Shown here one piece after another: positions 16,628-24,989 of a DNA stretch of 64,000 nucleotides; the first letter of the stretch is position 1, and each line of letters starts with the position of its first letter. Source of the DNA: Trebonia sp963774945 (GTDB lineage Bacteria > Actinomycetota > Actinomycetes > Streptosporangiales > Streptosporangiaceae); the NCBI GenBank assembly GCA_963774945.1, contig CAVZHA010000027.1:868001-932000 (forward strand), read 5' to 3'. A program made the position numbers and the translations under genes. A model generated the notes under the pieces. The model did not search any database. It was not told the origin of the DNA and saw only the letters and a program-made list of their open reading frames with translations.

Positions 16628-17551
16628 TTATTGGCGGGCGCGGGCGTTGTGCACGGCTAGCTGGGTGGCGGCGAGGTGAAAGAGCGGGGATTCGAGGCCG
16701 TGCGCCCGCCCCCGCTTCACCAGGTCACCGACGATGTAGTCGGACTCGGTGGGGTGTCCGTCAAGGACGTCCCGGTACATCGACGATGTCAGGCCCGAGC
16801 CCGGCTGCGTCACGGTGGCGGTGGTGTTCCTGACCTGCGCGTCCGGGATCGGGTAGCCGTTGGCCTGGGCGATCGCGGTGGCCTCGGCCAGGAACGCAGG
16901 GCCGAGCTTGTCGCCGCCGGGTTGGGCGACGATCTCGCCCACGGCGCCGCGCATCAGGCAGGTGAAGGCGCCGAGGGTGGCGATGAACACCCACTTCGAC
17001 CACATGTCAGCCAGGATGTGGTCGGAGAGCGCGAAATCGAACCCGATGACGTCGCCGAGCGCGGCGGCAACGCCGGTGGTGTCGGTCGGCGGGTTGCCCG
17101 GCTGGGCGCCGGTGGTGAGGCTGGCCTGCGGCGCAAGCCGGACGATGTCCCCCTCCTGGGTGACGGTGGTGGCGACGATGACCACCCCGCCGAGGACGGC
17201 GCTGGCGCCGAAGCGCTGGTTGAGCCGGTCCAGATGAGACATGCCGTTGAGGAAGGGCACGATGAGGGTGCCGGGGCCGACGGCGGGGGTCATGTCGTCC
17301 ATGGCTGAATCGAGGGCACCGTTCTTCACCGTCACCAGCACCAGGTCGTACGGGCCGTTGATCTCGCTCGCGGTCACGACCGTCACCGGCACCGCCTCGT
17401 CCGGGCCCTGGCCGGTGAGCTTGATCCCGTTGGCCCGCACCGCCGCCGCCCGGGCCGGCCGGAGCAGGAACGAAACGTCCCGGCCGGCTTGAGCCAGTCG
17501 CGCGCCGAAGTATCCCCCGGTCGCGCCCGCGCCGATCACCAGAATCCGCAT
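16628..17551 (-). CDS. panE: Ketopantoate reductase (ApbA/PanE) family protein
   Basis: A 307-residue NADPH-dependent oxidoreductase of the 2-dehydropantoate 2-reductase family. The Rossmann motif ILVIGAGATGGYFGARLA opens the protein; VTVKNGALDSA contains the family Lys/Asn region, and SKWVFIATLGAFTCLMRG holds the helical C-terminal catalytic Lys. ATG 17551 follows AGGAG by 4 bases. Pantothenate synthesis is the textbook role, but actinomycetes carry several paralogs, so the substrate is uncertain. Divergent from the YbhN-type gene. Confidence 0.75.
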   Translation of the reverse strand: MRILVIGAGATGGYFGARLAQAGRDVSFLLRPARAAAVRANGIKLTGQGPDEAVPVTVVTASEINGPYDLVLVTVKNGALDSAMDDMTPAVGPGTLIVPFLNGMSHLDRLNQRFGASAVLGGVVIVATTVTQEGDIVRLAPQASLTTGAQPGNPPTDTTGVAAALGDVIGFDFALSDHILADMWSKWVFIATLGAFTCLMRGAVGEIVAQPGGDKLGPAFLAEATAIAQANGYPIPDAQVRNTTATVTQPGSGLTSSMYRDVLDGHPTESDYIVGDLVKRGRAHGLESPLFHLAATQLAVHNARARQ

Positions 17552-17688
17552 TAGCTCCTCCTGAACCCCAGCGCGCCCGCATCGCCGCTTCCGTAGCGGG
17601 CATACCCGCCTGCCATCCGATGACCCAGGGGTCCTGGTCGTCGCGGCGCTTCGTCCGGGTACAGGTCCTCTATGAGGAGGAGCGTGGC

Positions 17689-18774
17689 ATGACGACGCCG
17701 CCCGCCGGACCCGGCCGGGCGGTGGTTCAGCCGCCGCACCACCGGGCCTGGTGGTCCTGGCGGCGGTGGGCCGTGGGGGTGGCAGCGGTGGGCCTGCTGG
17801 CGGTGGCGGTGCTGGCCGAGCGGCCACTGCTCGGCGAGTCGATCCACTCGTTCACTCATCTGCGGTACCTGCCTTTGTTCTGGGCGGTGGTGGCGGACAT
17901 CGGGTCGATGATCTCGCTCGCCCTGCTCGAGCGCCGGATCCTCATCCTGGCCGGGCACCGGCTGTCGGTCGGGCGGGCGGTTGCCATCGCCTACGCGAGC
18001 AACGCGATGGCGCAGTCGCTGCCGATCGTCGGGTCCGGCGCCGCCACCGCGTTCACCTACCGGCGGATGGTGTCGCACGGCGCCGAGCCGACCCTGGCCG
18101 GCTGGACGCTCACGCTGGCCGGCATCACGTCGAACATCGCCTTCGTGGTGATCATCTCCATCGGCGGGCTGGTCTCCGGCAACATCCTCGCGATGGTGGC
18201 CGGCGGCCTCGGGCTGGCCCTGTCGGCGTTCGTCATCGCCGTGGCCATGATCGCCGTGCGGCGCGCCCCGGTCCGCGAACGGGTCGGGCGGGCCGCGGTC
18301 TGGGTGCTGAGCCGGGTTCAGCGTGCCATCCACCGCCCGGCCGGCGACGCGGCCGGGATCGTCGGCGCGATGATGGCCGACCTCACCGCCTTCCATCTGC
18401 ATCGCCGCGATGCCCTGCACGTGGTCGGGTCCGCCTTCCGTAACTGGGCGTTTGACCTGCTCTGCCTGGCGTTCAGCATCAAGGCGGCCGGAGCGCAGGT
18501 GCCGTGGTGGGGAATCGTGCTGGCCTGGGCGGCCGGGAGCGGCGGCGCTAGCCTGAACCTGACCCCGGGCGGCCTCGGCGTCGTCGAGGTCGCGCTGACC
18601 GGTGCCCTGGTCGCCCTCGGGGTGCCGAGCACGCAGGCCCTCGCGGCAGTGGTCGTGTACCGGGGGATCACCTTCTGGCTGGCCATCGTGATCGGCTGGC
18701 CGATCTACTGGCGGCTGAGCCGCGAGCACCCGCTGGTCGTCGCGGCACCGGCGGAAGCCCCGGCCAAGGAATGA
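17689..18774 (+). CDS. YbhN/lysylphosphatidylglycerol synthase-type membrane protein
   Basis: A 361-residue polytopic membrane protein of the UPF0104 (LPG_synthase_TM) family, with about eight membrane helices. The family signature is seen in ANAMAQSLPIVGSGAATAFTYRRM and in GGASLNLTPGGLGVVEVALT. Members act in aminoacyl-lipid formation or lipid flipping; no synthetase domain is attached here. ATG 17689 is preceded by GAGGAGGAG. A terminator hairpin overlaps its stop codon. Confidence 0.8.
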   Translation: MTTPPAGPGRAVVQPPHHRAWWSWRRWAVGVAAVGLLAVAVLAERPLLGESIHSFTHLRYLPLFWAVVADIGSMISLALLERRILILAGHRLSVGRAVAIAYASNAMAQSLPIVGSGAATAFTYRRMVSHGAEPTLAGWTLTLAGITSNIAFVVIISIGGLVSGNILAMVAGGLGLALSAFVIAVAMIAVRRAPVRERVGRAAVWVLSRVQRAIHRPAGDAAGIVGAMMADLTAFHLHRRDALHVVGSAFRNWAFDLLCLAFSIKAAGAQVPWWGIVLAWAAGSGGASLNLTPGGLGVVEVALTGALVALGVPSTQALAAVVVYRGITFWLAIVIGWPIYWRLSREHPLVVAAPAEAPAKE

Positions 18775-18793
18775 CCAGGGACGCCCCCTGGTC
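18773..18793 (+). terminator. Hairpin overlapping the YbhN stop codon
   Basis: GACCAGGG (18773-18780) pairs with CCCTGGTC (18786-18793) across a 5-base loop. The stem starts inside the TGA stop at 18772-18774. Confidence 0.55.
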
Positions 18794-18993
18794 GGCTTCT
18801 GCCTGCAAAAACAATTGGCGACGCATCGAAAGCGACGAGCCAAGCAAATCGCAAAGTGATGCCAGAAATGTATTGAGACGTTCTTGCCGCCGAATGTCGT
18901 AGGTAGCGCATATCTTCGGCGCATGATTAAAGTTGCTGCAATACGAGACAATGCAGTCCGGTCCCGCAGGCTGCGCACCAGCGCCGGGGGTTC

Positions 18994-19020
18994 GGTAATA
19001 CCCTGGTACTCTTTTGGTAT
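18994..19020. promoter_or_regulatory. Phased GGTA operator and leaderless promoter of the toxin-antitoxin genes
   Basis: GGTA occurs at 18994, 19005 and 19016, exactly 11 bases apart, so all sites face the same side of the helix; the first is inside the palindrome GGTA-A-TACC. A -10 box TACTCT at 19007-19012 would start transcription at or near the ATG at 19019, and no ribosome site precedes that ATG, so the mRNA is probably leaderless. Autoregulation by the VapB-like antitoxin is the natural reading. Confidence 0.5.
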
Positions 19021-19240
19021 GACCGCAAAGCGGAAGGTCTCGGTCTCGCTCGACGAGGATCTTGTGGCGGAGCTCGAGGGGGCCGATGAGGCGCTGTCCG
19101 GGCAGGTGAACGAGGCTATCCGCGCGGAGGTCGAGCGGCGCCGGCGAAATCGCCTGCTGACCAGCATGCTCGACGCGCTTGACGCCGAGTACGGGCCAGT
19201 TGATGAGGCGCTGGTCGCGAAGTACACGGAGCTGCTGTGA
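19019..19240 (+). CDS. vapB: Ribbon-helix-helix-type antitoxin (VapB-like)
   Basis: A 73-residue DNA-binding antitoxin. The N-terminal KVSVSLDEDLVAELEG fits a ribbon-helix-helix, followed by a basic, helical C-terminal tail (RAEVERRRRNRLLTSML) of the kind that wraps the toxin. The ATG at 19019 lies in a phased operator and lacks a ribosome site. The TGA overlaps the GTG of the toxin gene. Confidence 0.8.
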   Translation: MTAKRKVSVSLDEDLVAELEGADEALSGQVNEAIRAEVERRRRNRLLTSMLDALDAEYGPVDEALVAKYTELL

Positions 19241-19653
19241 GCCGCGCGCTCGTCCTCGATTCCGAGGCCCTGGCTACGCTCGGCGGCCGGCCGTGCAGAC
19301 GGCAAGAGGAGGTCAGGGCGGCTATGCGGGCCGCCGCGCTCATGCAGAGGGACGTGATCGTCCCGGCGGTCGTTCTCGCGGAGCTTTACCGCGGTCACGG
19401 CCGTAACCAGGCGGTGGACGCCTGTCTGGCGCGCGAGACAGGAATTCGGATCCGCGACACCGACCGACCGCTGGCCCGCCTGGTCGGCGGCGTGCTCACC
19501 GGGGCGAAGGCGGATTCCCGTCACCTAGCCGACGCACATGTGGTCGCGGCGGCGGTGGAGACCGGCGGAGGCGTCCTGCTCACCGGCGACCCTGATGACC
19601 TCGCCTCGCTTGCCGCGCCTTACCCGAACATCGCGGTGCAGCCGCTTCCTTGA
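19237..19653 (+). CDS. vapC: PIN-domain ribonuclease toxin (VapC-like)
   Basis: A 138-residue PIN-domain nuclease expected to cut RNA with Mg2+ or Mn2+. The acidic residues are in place: Asp8 in LVLDSEA, Glu49 in VVLAELYRG, an Asp in HLADAHVVAA and an Asp in TGDPDDL. GTG 19237 overlaps the antitoxin stop, so translation is coupled. The pair forms a complete toxin-antitoxin module in chromosomal context without other mobile genes. Confidence 0.85.
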   Translation: MSRALVLDSEALATLGGRPCRRQEEVRAAMRAAALMQRDVIVPAVVLAELYRGHGRNQAVDACLARETGIRIRDTDRPLARLVGGVLTGAKADSRHLADAHVVAAAVETGGGVLLTGDPDDLASLAAPYPNIAVQPLP

Positions 19654-19686
19654 CCGTCCGGGATCGTGGGTGGTGGGCGGGGGCCG

Positions 19687-20418
19687 TTAGGGCGACTTCT
19701 GCCAGACGGAGATGTGGCTCATGCTGTCGCTGGTGAAGGGCTCGCGGTTCCAGTCGCTCCAGCGCTCGCGCAGGGTCATTCCGGCGAGCCGGGCCATCAG
19801 GTCAAGCTCGGCGGGCCAGGCGTAGCGGAATGGCGCAGAGAACGTCTCGAACTCTCCGTTGTCCACCCAGTAGTGGTGCGAGATGACGCCCTGGGCGGCG
19901 ATGTCGTACTGGTCGAAGCCGAGATGGTGCGGGGTAACGGTGAAGGCCCGGACGGTCTCGCCTGGGGGTAGGCGCTGGAGCTCTGGGACGATGACCTCGA
20001 TCACGAAGCAGCCGCCGGGCTCCAGGTGCGCAGCGGCGTTGCGGAAGCACTCGACCTGGCCGTCCTGCGTGGTCACGTTCATAATCGTGTTGCGGACGAG
20101 GTAGGCGAGCCCGAAGGTCTCGCTCACGGTGGCGGTGGTGAAGTCCCCGATCGTCAGGCCGATGCCGTCCGCGTCCGGCTTTGACCGCAGGCGCGCGGCC
20201 ATGGCGGGCGACAGCTCGATCCCGTGCACCCGGATGCCGCGCTGGCTGAGGGGCAGCGCGAGGCGGCCGGTGCCGATGCCGAGTTCAAGGGCGGTACCCG
20301 ACCGTGCCAGGTCCGCGAGGAAGCCGACGGCCGGCTCGACCACGGCCGGCTCGAACAGCTCCGGCCATTTGGCCTCGTAGGTCGCCGCTATGCGCTCATC
20401 GAAATAGTTCTCAGCCAC
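19687..20418 (-). CDS. Class I SAM-dependent methyltransferase
   Basis: A 243-residue methyltransferase (Methyltransf_25-like). SAM motif LELGIGTGRLALPL is near residue 45, with HGIELSPAM at strand 2 and LEPGGCFVIEV after motif III. The C-terminal half, rich in Tyr and Trp, probably forms the substrate pocket; substrate unknown. It is divergent from the nucleotidyltransferase gene at 20578. Confidence 0.8.
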   Translation of the reverse strand: MAENYFDERIAATYEAKWPELFEPAVVEPAVGFLADLARSGTALELGIGTGRLALPLSQRGIRVHGIELSPAMAARLRSKPDADGIGLTIGDFTTATVSETFGLAYLVRNTIMNVTTQDGQVECFRNAAAHLEPGGCFVIEVIVPELQRLPPGETVRAFTVTPHHLGFDQYDIAAQGVISHHYWVDNGEFETFSAPFRYAWPAELDLMARLAGMTLRERWSDWNREPFTSDSMSHISVWQKSP

Positions 20419-20577
20419 AGGGCCACTGTCTCCGGTAATGTGGCCGGCCGCGAGCCATTATCGGCGCGGGGACCCGTCTCCCGGGGGCTCGATCTCGCGG
20501 CTGGGTCTTTCTTCTCGCCCTCGGCTATCGCGGCGACACGGGTGCCGTCGGCGCGGTACCGGGCAGACTGAGGAGTC

Positions 20578-21330
20578 ATGTCGGCGAATGCTCACCCCGC
20601 CCGCTCTTCCGGAGCTCCGGAGGGGCCGGCGGTGCTGGCCAGGCTCCGTGACCGTCTCCTCGACGAGGTGCTCGGGCTGCTGGCAGCCGACCCGGCGGTC
20701 GCCGGGGTGGCCCTGGTCGGGTCGCTTGGCTGCGGCCAGGGGGATAACTGGAGCGATATTGACCTGCTCATCCTCGCGAGCGAGGAGTTCATCGGGCAGT
20801 TCATGAACGAGCCGGCCGCCAGCCCGTGGGCGCGGGCCGACCTGCTCTCGGACGGCCGCCACAACTCCCCCGCAGGCGCCACGTCACTGGGAACCACCCG
20901 TATCCGGTCCGGGCTGCCGCTCTGGGTTGACCTGCACGTGCACCCGGCCGACCGGACGCCGTGGCCGACGGACGGCCGGGTCCTGTTCGAGCGACGGCCA
21001 GTGATGGCCGGGACGCGGTCGTTCGACGAGCTCAACGCCGCCGGCCCCCGCCAGCCGACGACGGCCAAGACCGCGGACGAAGTCCGCCAGATCCACCTCG
21101 GCTACGTCCCCATCGGTGGCAAGTACGTCGGCCGCCGGTCACCGCGCGCTGGTGAGATGATCCGCTTCCTGGGGCAGCGTGATTTCCACGACCCGGACCC
21201 GGCCGCCCAGATCCGTGCCCTGCGCGGGATCGCGGAAGACCTCTCATCGCCGTCCTGGGCCCAGCTTGGCGATGCGGTCGCCTGCTACCTTGACCTAGTC
21301 GAGGCGACCGTTCAGCTCGGGGCGGGGTAG
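20578..21330 (+). CDS. Nucleotidyltransferase-domain protein
   Basis: A 250-residue protein of the DNA polymerase beta-like nucleotidyltransferase fold. The signature GSLGCGQGDNWSDIDLLIL supplies the G-S loop and the two metal-binding Asp residues; a third acidic position may be the Asp in LPLWVDLHV. This arrangement is shared with aminoglycoside nucleotidyltransferases and MNT-type antitoxins. No HEPN partner is next to it, so small-molecule modification is more likely than a toxin-antitoxin role. Confidence 0.75.
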   Translation: MSANAHPARSSGAPEGPAVLARLRDRLLDEVLGLLAADPAVAGVALVGSLGCGQGDNWSDIDLLILASEEFIGQFMNEPAASPWARADLLSDGRHNSPAGATSLGTTRIRSGLPLWVDLHVHPADRTPWPTDGRVLFERRPVMAGTRSFDELNAAGPRQPTTAKTADEVRQIHLGYVPIGGKYVGRRSPRAGEMIRFLGQRDFHDPDPAAQIRALRGIAEDLSSPSWAQLGDAVACYLDLVEATVQLGAG

Positions 21331-21419
21331 GTCTCCGCCGGAGAGACCGCGTGAGGGCCAGAGTCGCCCCGGACCGTTCGAGATGACTGATTTGAGCTTT
21401 TTGATTCTGGAGTGGCGGG

Positions 21420-22091
21420 TCAGCTGGTCACGGCGCTGGCTTTGGCGCCCGCGTAGAGCTGGGCGGCCCGCCAGCAGTACCAGGCGATGACGCTGCGGTA
21501 GGGGTGGTACGGCTCGCCGAGCGCGTCGAGCTGCTTGGGCGTGGGGGTGGCGATGTTCCACGCCAGCGCGAAGCCCTTGCGGATGACGAGGTCGCCGGTC
21601 GGCCAGACGTCGAGGCGGCGGAGCTGGAACAGCAGGAACATCTCGGCCGACCACCGGCCGATGCCACGGACCGTGGTGAGGCGGGCGACGATCTCTTCGC
21701 TGCTCTCGCGGGCGAGGCGCCGGGAGTCGATCACGACGGTGCCGTCGAGGACCTTCGCGGCCAGGTCCTTGACCGAGAGCGCCTTGTTGCCCGACAGTCC
21801 CGCGGTCCGCAGATCCTCGGTCGAGACGGCGAGCAGGGCCTCGGGCGTGATCTCCCCGCCCAGGGCCGTCACCATCCGGCCGTAAATGGCGCGGGCGGCC
21901 GGGCCCGCCAGCTGCTGGTAGATGATGGGGCGGACGAGGGCGGCGAAGTGGGTCTCGGTCGGCCGGGGAAACGACGGCAGGCCGATGTCGGCCACCAGGC
22001 GGGCGACGACCGGGTCGCCCTCAGCCAGGGTCCTGGCCGCCTGGGCCGGGCTGACCTTGCGCGGACGCGCGGCGACCTGCTCCTCGGTCAT
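21420..22091 (-). CDS. DNA-3-methyladenine glycosylase (HhH-GPD)
   Basis: A 223-residue base-excision repair glycosylase like AlkA without its N-terminal TBP-like domain. The helix-hairpin-helix is LTTVRGIGRWSAEMFLLF, and the catalytic Asp follows in DVWPTGDLVIRKG. The ATG at 22091 overlaps the stop of the upstream regulator (ATGA), so both are made from one mRNA. Coupling of a repair enzyme to an MmyB-type regulator is unexpected. Confidence 0.85.
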   Translation of the reverse strand: MTEEQVAARPRKVSPAQAARTLAEGDPVVARLVADIGLPSFPRPTETHFAALVRPIIYQQLAGPAARAIYGRMVTALGGEITPEALLAVSTEDLRTAGLSGNKALSVKDLAAKVLDGTVVIDSRRLARESSEEIVARLTTVRGIGRWSAEMFLLFQLRRLDVWPTGDLVIRKGFALAWNIATPTPKQLDALGEPYHPYRSVIAWYCWRAAQLYAGAKASAVTS

Positions 22092-23002
22092 CGCGGTTCC
22101 TGGCCGGTCGTGGGCGCGGGCGGCTCGGTCGCCGTGACGGGGCCGGCCACGCGGGCGAGGTCGAGCTTGGTCTCGTCTTCGCTGCCGGGCGCGGCCGTGT
22201 AGATCACGATCTTCAGGTCGGTGTCGCTGTCGTTGAGCACGTCGCAGTCGACGGTGATCTCGCCGATCCCGGGATGCCTGATGACCTTGCGGTCCTCGGC
22301 GTGCCCGCCGACCGCACCCTCGCGCCACAGCCGCGCGAAGAGCTCATTGCCGTCGACGAGGCGGCGGATCAGCGCGGCCAGCCGAGCGTCATCGGGGTAG
22401 CGGCCCGAGGCCCGGCGCAGGTCGGCGACGATCGCGCGATCGGTGGCGGCCCGGTTCTCCGACACCAGCGGCCACCGGGCGAGGCCGCCGTGGTCGCCGG
22501 CCACCGGGAACCGGGACCGCACCAGGCTGCGTTCCTCCGGGGCGAGGGCGGACGGGTCGCCAAGCAGCGCCGTCCAGCTGCGATTCCACCAGACCAGGCG
22601 CCAGTCGGCGGCGAACACGGCGACCGGGGTTTCGCCGAGACGGGTGAGGATGCGCTGCATTCCCGGCGGTATGTGGTCGGTGATCGCGGTGTCCCTGGGC
22701 GGCTGCAGGCCGGCCAGTCGGTACAGGTGGTCCCGCTCGTCCCTGGTCAGCCGGAGCGCGCGGGCGAGGGCGCTGACGATCTGCGCGGACGGGGTGGCGG
22801 CGCGGCCCTGCTCGAGCCGGACGATGTAATCGACCGAGATCCCGGCCAGCTCCGACAGTTCCTCGCGGCGCAGCCCGACCGCGCGCCGCGCCCGGCCGGT
22901 CGGCAGGCCGACGTCGGCCGGCGTCAGTCGGTCGCGCCACGCGTGAATGGTGGCGCCCAGGCTTGTCTCGTCTGTGCTCACTGTTCGATTATCAGCCATC
23001 AC
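22088..23002 (-). CDS. XRE-family regulator with MmyB-like ligand domain
   Basis: A 304-residue regulator. The helix-turn-helix (residues 35-90) reads LRREELSELAGISVDYIVRLEQGR, and the C-terminal MmyB-like domain contains WRLVWWNRSWTALLGDP and DCDVLNDSDTDLKIVIYTAAPGS. Such regulators often control a divergent SDR gene, exactly the arrangement here with the SDR at 23084; ligands are thought to be fatty-acid-like. It is cotranscribed with the glycosylase. Confidence 0.85.
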   Translation of the reverse strand: MMADNRTVSTDETSLGATIHAWRDRLTPADVGLPTGRARRAVGLRREELSELAGISVDYIVRLEQGRAATPSAQIVSALARALRLTRDERDHLYRLAGLQPPRDTAITDHIPPGMQRILTRLGETPVAVFAADWRLVWWNRSWTALLGDPSALAPEERSLVRSRFPVAGDHGGLARWPLVSENRAATDRAIVADLRRASGRYPDDARLAALIRRLVDGNELFARLWREGAVGGHAEDRKVIRHPGIGEITVDCDVLNDSDTDLKIVIYTAAPGSEDETKLDLARVAGPVTATEPPAPTTGQEPR

Positions 23003-23083
23003 TGACCGGCTTGGGTGGTACCGCCTTTCCTATCGTTGACGCGTCCCTGGCTGTCGGCCGGGCGATCGGCCAGGCTGGGGTTC

Positions 23084-23782
23084 ATGAGCACTATTACCTT
23101 CATCACTGGGGCCAACAAGGGCCTCGGCTACGAGACCGCCCGCCGCCTGATCGAGCTCGGCCAGACGGTGATCGTCGGCGCCCGCGACGCCGGCCGGGGA
23201 CAGGCCGCCGCCGACCGCCTCGGCGCCCGCTTCGTACCGATCGACGTGACCGACGACGGATCGGTTCAGCGCGCGGCGGCCGACATCGAGGCGCACGAGG
23301 GCCGTATCGACACGCTGATCAACAACGCCGGGATCATCGGCGCCCACGTTTCGGCGTCCGAGCTCACCGGCGACGACGCGCGGCTGGTGTTCGAGACCAA
23401 CGTGATCAGCGTCGTCCGCGTCACCACCGCGTTCCTGCCGCTGCTGAAGCGGTCCGACTCCCCCGCCGTGATCAACGTCAGCAGCGGCATGGGCTCGTTC
23501 GCGCTCACCCACGACCCGTCCCGGGTCGAGTCGACGATCGCGTCCCCGCTCTACACCGCGTCTAAGTCGGCCGTCACGATGATGACCGCCCAGTACGCGA
23601 AGGCGATCGGAGAGGTGCGGTTCAACGCCGCCGACCCGGGCTACACCGCCACCGACCTGAACTCCCACCGCGGCCATCAGACCGTCACCGAGGGGACCGA
23701 CGCGATCGTCGCCCTCGCGACCGAGGACGCGTCGGCCGGGACCGGCCGGTTCGTGGACCGGCTGGGGCCGGTCGCCTGGTAG
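23084..23782 (+). CDS. SDR family oxidoreductase
   Basis: A 232-residue short-chain dehydrogenase with an intact active site: TGANKGLGYETARRL for NAD(P), NNAGI, Ser in NVSSGMG and Tyr/Lys in LYTASKSAV. The ATG at 23084 begins 3 residues before the first beta strand. Its promoter region is shared with the divergent MmyB-type regulator, the likely controller. Confidence 0.85.
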   Translation: MSTITFITGANKGLGYETARRLIELGQTVIVGARDAGRGQAAADRLGARFVPIDVTDDGSVQRAAADIEAHEGRIDTLINNAGIIGAHVSASELTGDDARLVFETNVISVVRVTTAFLPLLKRSDSPAVINVSSGMGSFALTHDPSRVESTIASPLYTASKSAVTMMTAQYAKAIGEVRFNAADPGYTATDLNSHRGHQTVTEGTDAIVALATEDASAGTGRFVDRLGPVAW

Positions 23783-23802
23783 CCGTTCGGCGGGTTCAGG
23801 CG

Positions 23803-23929
23803 TTCAGCCGTGCAGCCGTTCAGCCGTTCAGCCGTTCAGCCGTTCAGCCGTTCAGCCGTTCAGCCGTTCAGCCGTTCAGCCGTTCAGCCGTTCAGCCGTT
23901 CAGCCGTTCAGCCGTGCAGCCGTTCAGCT
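23803..23929. repeat. 8-bp satellite, about 16 copies
   Basis: CAGCCGTT is repeated in perfect phase from about 23803 to 23929, with only two one-base variants (TGCAG at 23812 and 23916). It starts 20 bases after the SDR stop and covers the 3' end of the TetR gene. In the TetR reading direction the unit is AACGGCTG, which brings a TGA into every frame within 24 bases. Such arrays change length easily. Confidence 0.9.
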
Positions 23930-24485
23930 GGGCCGCGAGCAGCTGCGAGAAGCGCTCCATGGCCGCGTCGGTTTCGGCCGAGTTACCGGTCGCCAGCACG
24001 TCGAGCAGCAGGCCGCGGGTTACCGCGACCGCCAGCCGGGCGTCGACCCGGGCGGTCGCCTGGCTCTCCCCGAGGGCGGTGAACAGGGCCGTCAGCGGGC
24101 CGATCCAGTCGTCGACGACGCCCGGCAGCAGCGGCTTGGCCCACTCACGGCCTTGCAGGGCCTGCCCGTAGACCTCGAAGAACAGCCGTTCCTGGGGCGC
24201 GAGGGCGGGATCTCGCAGGTGCGACCAGAACGCCCGGCCGAGTTCCTCGAGCGGGCCGTCCGGGTCGACCCGCCACTCGGCGAACAGGGCCCGCTGGCGC
24301 GCCTCGACCGCCCGGATCACCTCCACCAGCAGGCCCTCCTTCGAGCCGAAGTGGTGAATGAGCATCCGGTGGCTGGTTCCGGCCGCGGCCGCGATCGCAC
24401 GCAGGCTCTTGTCCGCGATGCCGTCGGTCAGGGCCGACTCGACCACGGCGTTGAGCAGGCGGTCCTTCGGCGTTGAGGCAGTCAT
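23892..24485 (-). CDS. TetR-family regulator ending inside the satellite
   Basis: A 197-residue TetR repressor. The N-terminal helix-turn-helix is LRAIAAAAGTSHRMLIHHFGSKEGLL; the C-terminal domain has DDWIGPLTALFTALGE. The last residues, AQLNGCTAERLNG, and the stop codon are supplied by the 8-bp satellite. ATG 24485 overlaps a 16-base palindrome shared with the divergent SRPBCC gene 24 bases away, so it should repress itself and that gene. Confidence 0.85.
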   Translation of the reverse strand: MTASTPKDRLLNAVVESALTDGIADKSLRAIAAAAGTSHRMLIHHFGSKEGLLVEVIRAVEARQRALFAEWRVDPDGPLEELGRAFWSHLRDPALAPQERLFFEVYGQALQGREWAKPLLPGVVDDWIGPLTALFTALGESQATARVDARLAVAVTRGLLLDVLATGNSAETDAAMERFSQLLAAQLNGCTAERLNG

Positions 24486-24500
24486 GTACCACATGGTACA
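24485..24500. promoter_or_regulatory. TetR operator TGTACCA-CA-TGGTACA
   Basis: A perfect 16-base palindrome with 7-bp arms, placed between the divergent TetR and SRPBCC genes and overlapping the TetR start. With only 24 bases between the coding regions, one dimer here would block both. Confidence 0.75.
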
Positions 24501-24509
24501 CTTGCCGCC

Positions 24510-24980
24510 ATGGAGTACCGGGTAACCGCGACTGCGGGCGCGTCTCCCGCACAGGTGTATCGGTTGTTCATCGACGTTGAGCGCTGGCCGGAGCTGACGC
24601 AGAGCATGCGCTCGGTCCGCCGGCTGGACGACGGCCCCATCCGGGTGGGCAGCGAGGCGAAGGTCGGCCAGCCCCGGCTGCCGTCCGCGCGCTGGCGGGT
24701 GACCGAGTTGGAGGCCGACCGCCGCTTCACCTGGGAGACCAGCGCTGGCGGGGTCACCACCGTGGGCGACCATCTGGTGGAGCCGGACGGGGCCGGCTCC
24801 CGGATCACCCTCACGTTGAGCTTGCGGGGTCCGCTTTCCGGCCTGATGGGCCTGCTCATGGGGGGCATTGCCCGACGCTACGCGGGGATGGAGCTGGAGG
24901 GCTTCCGCGCCGCGGCCGATACCGCAGCGCCGGCAGCGCCGACAGCGCCGCAGGAACCGCCGGCGCCGCCGGCCGGTTAG
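24510..24980 (+). CDS. SRPBCC-family protein
   Basis: A 156-residue START/Bet v 1-fold protein (polyketide_cyc-like). The typical N-terminal layout ASPAQVYRLFIDVERWPELTQS is present, and the chain ends in a Pro/Ala-rich tail (about residues 135-156). Members bind hydrophobic ligands; no catalytic residues can be assigned. It is controlled by the neighbouring TetR and followed 9 bases later by a second SRPBCC gene. Confidence 0.75.
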   Translation: MEYRVTATAGASPAQVYRLFIDVERWPELTQSMRSVRRLDDGPIRVGSEAKVGQPRLPSARWRVTELEADRRFTWETSAGGVTTVGDHLVEPDGAGSRITLTLSLRGPLSGLMGLLMGGIARRYAGMELEGFRAAADTAAPAAPTAPQEPPAPPAG

Positions 24981-24989
24981 CGGACCGTC

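Noticed and set aside
17551..19524. 657-codon open frame on the minus strand
   Set aside because: It lies antisense to the YbhN-type and VapBC genes, which have clear motifs; its translation is low-complexity and matches no family.
20578..21330. MNT/HEPN-type toxin-antitoxin system
   Set aside because: The nucleotidyltransferase has no HEPN neighbour and is longer than MNT antitoxins.
23803..23929. CRISPR-like repeat
   Set aside because: The unit is 8 bp with no spacers; it is a simple tandem satellite.
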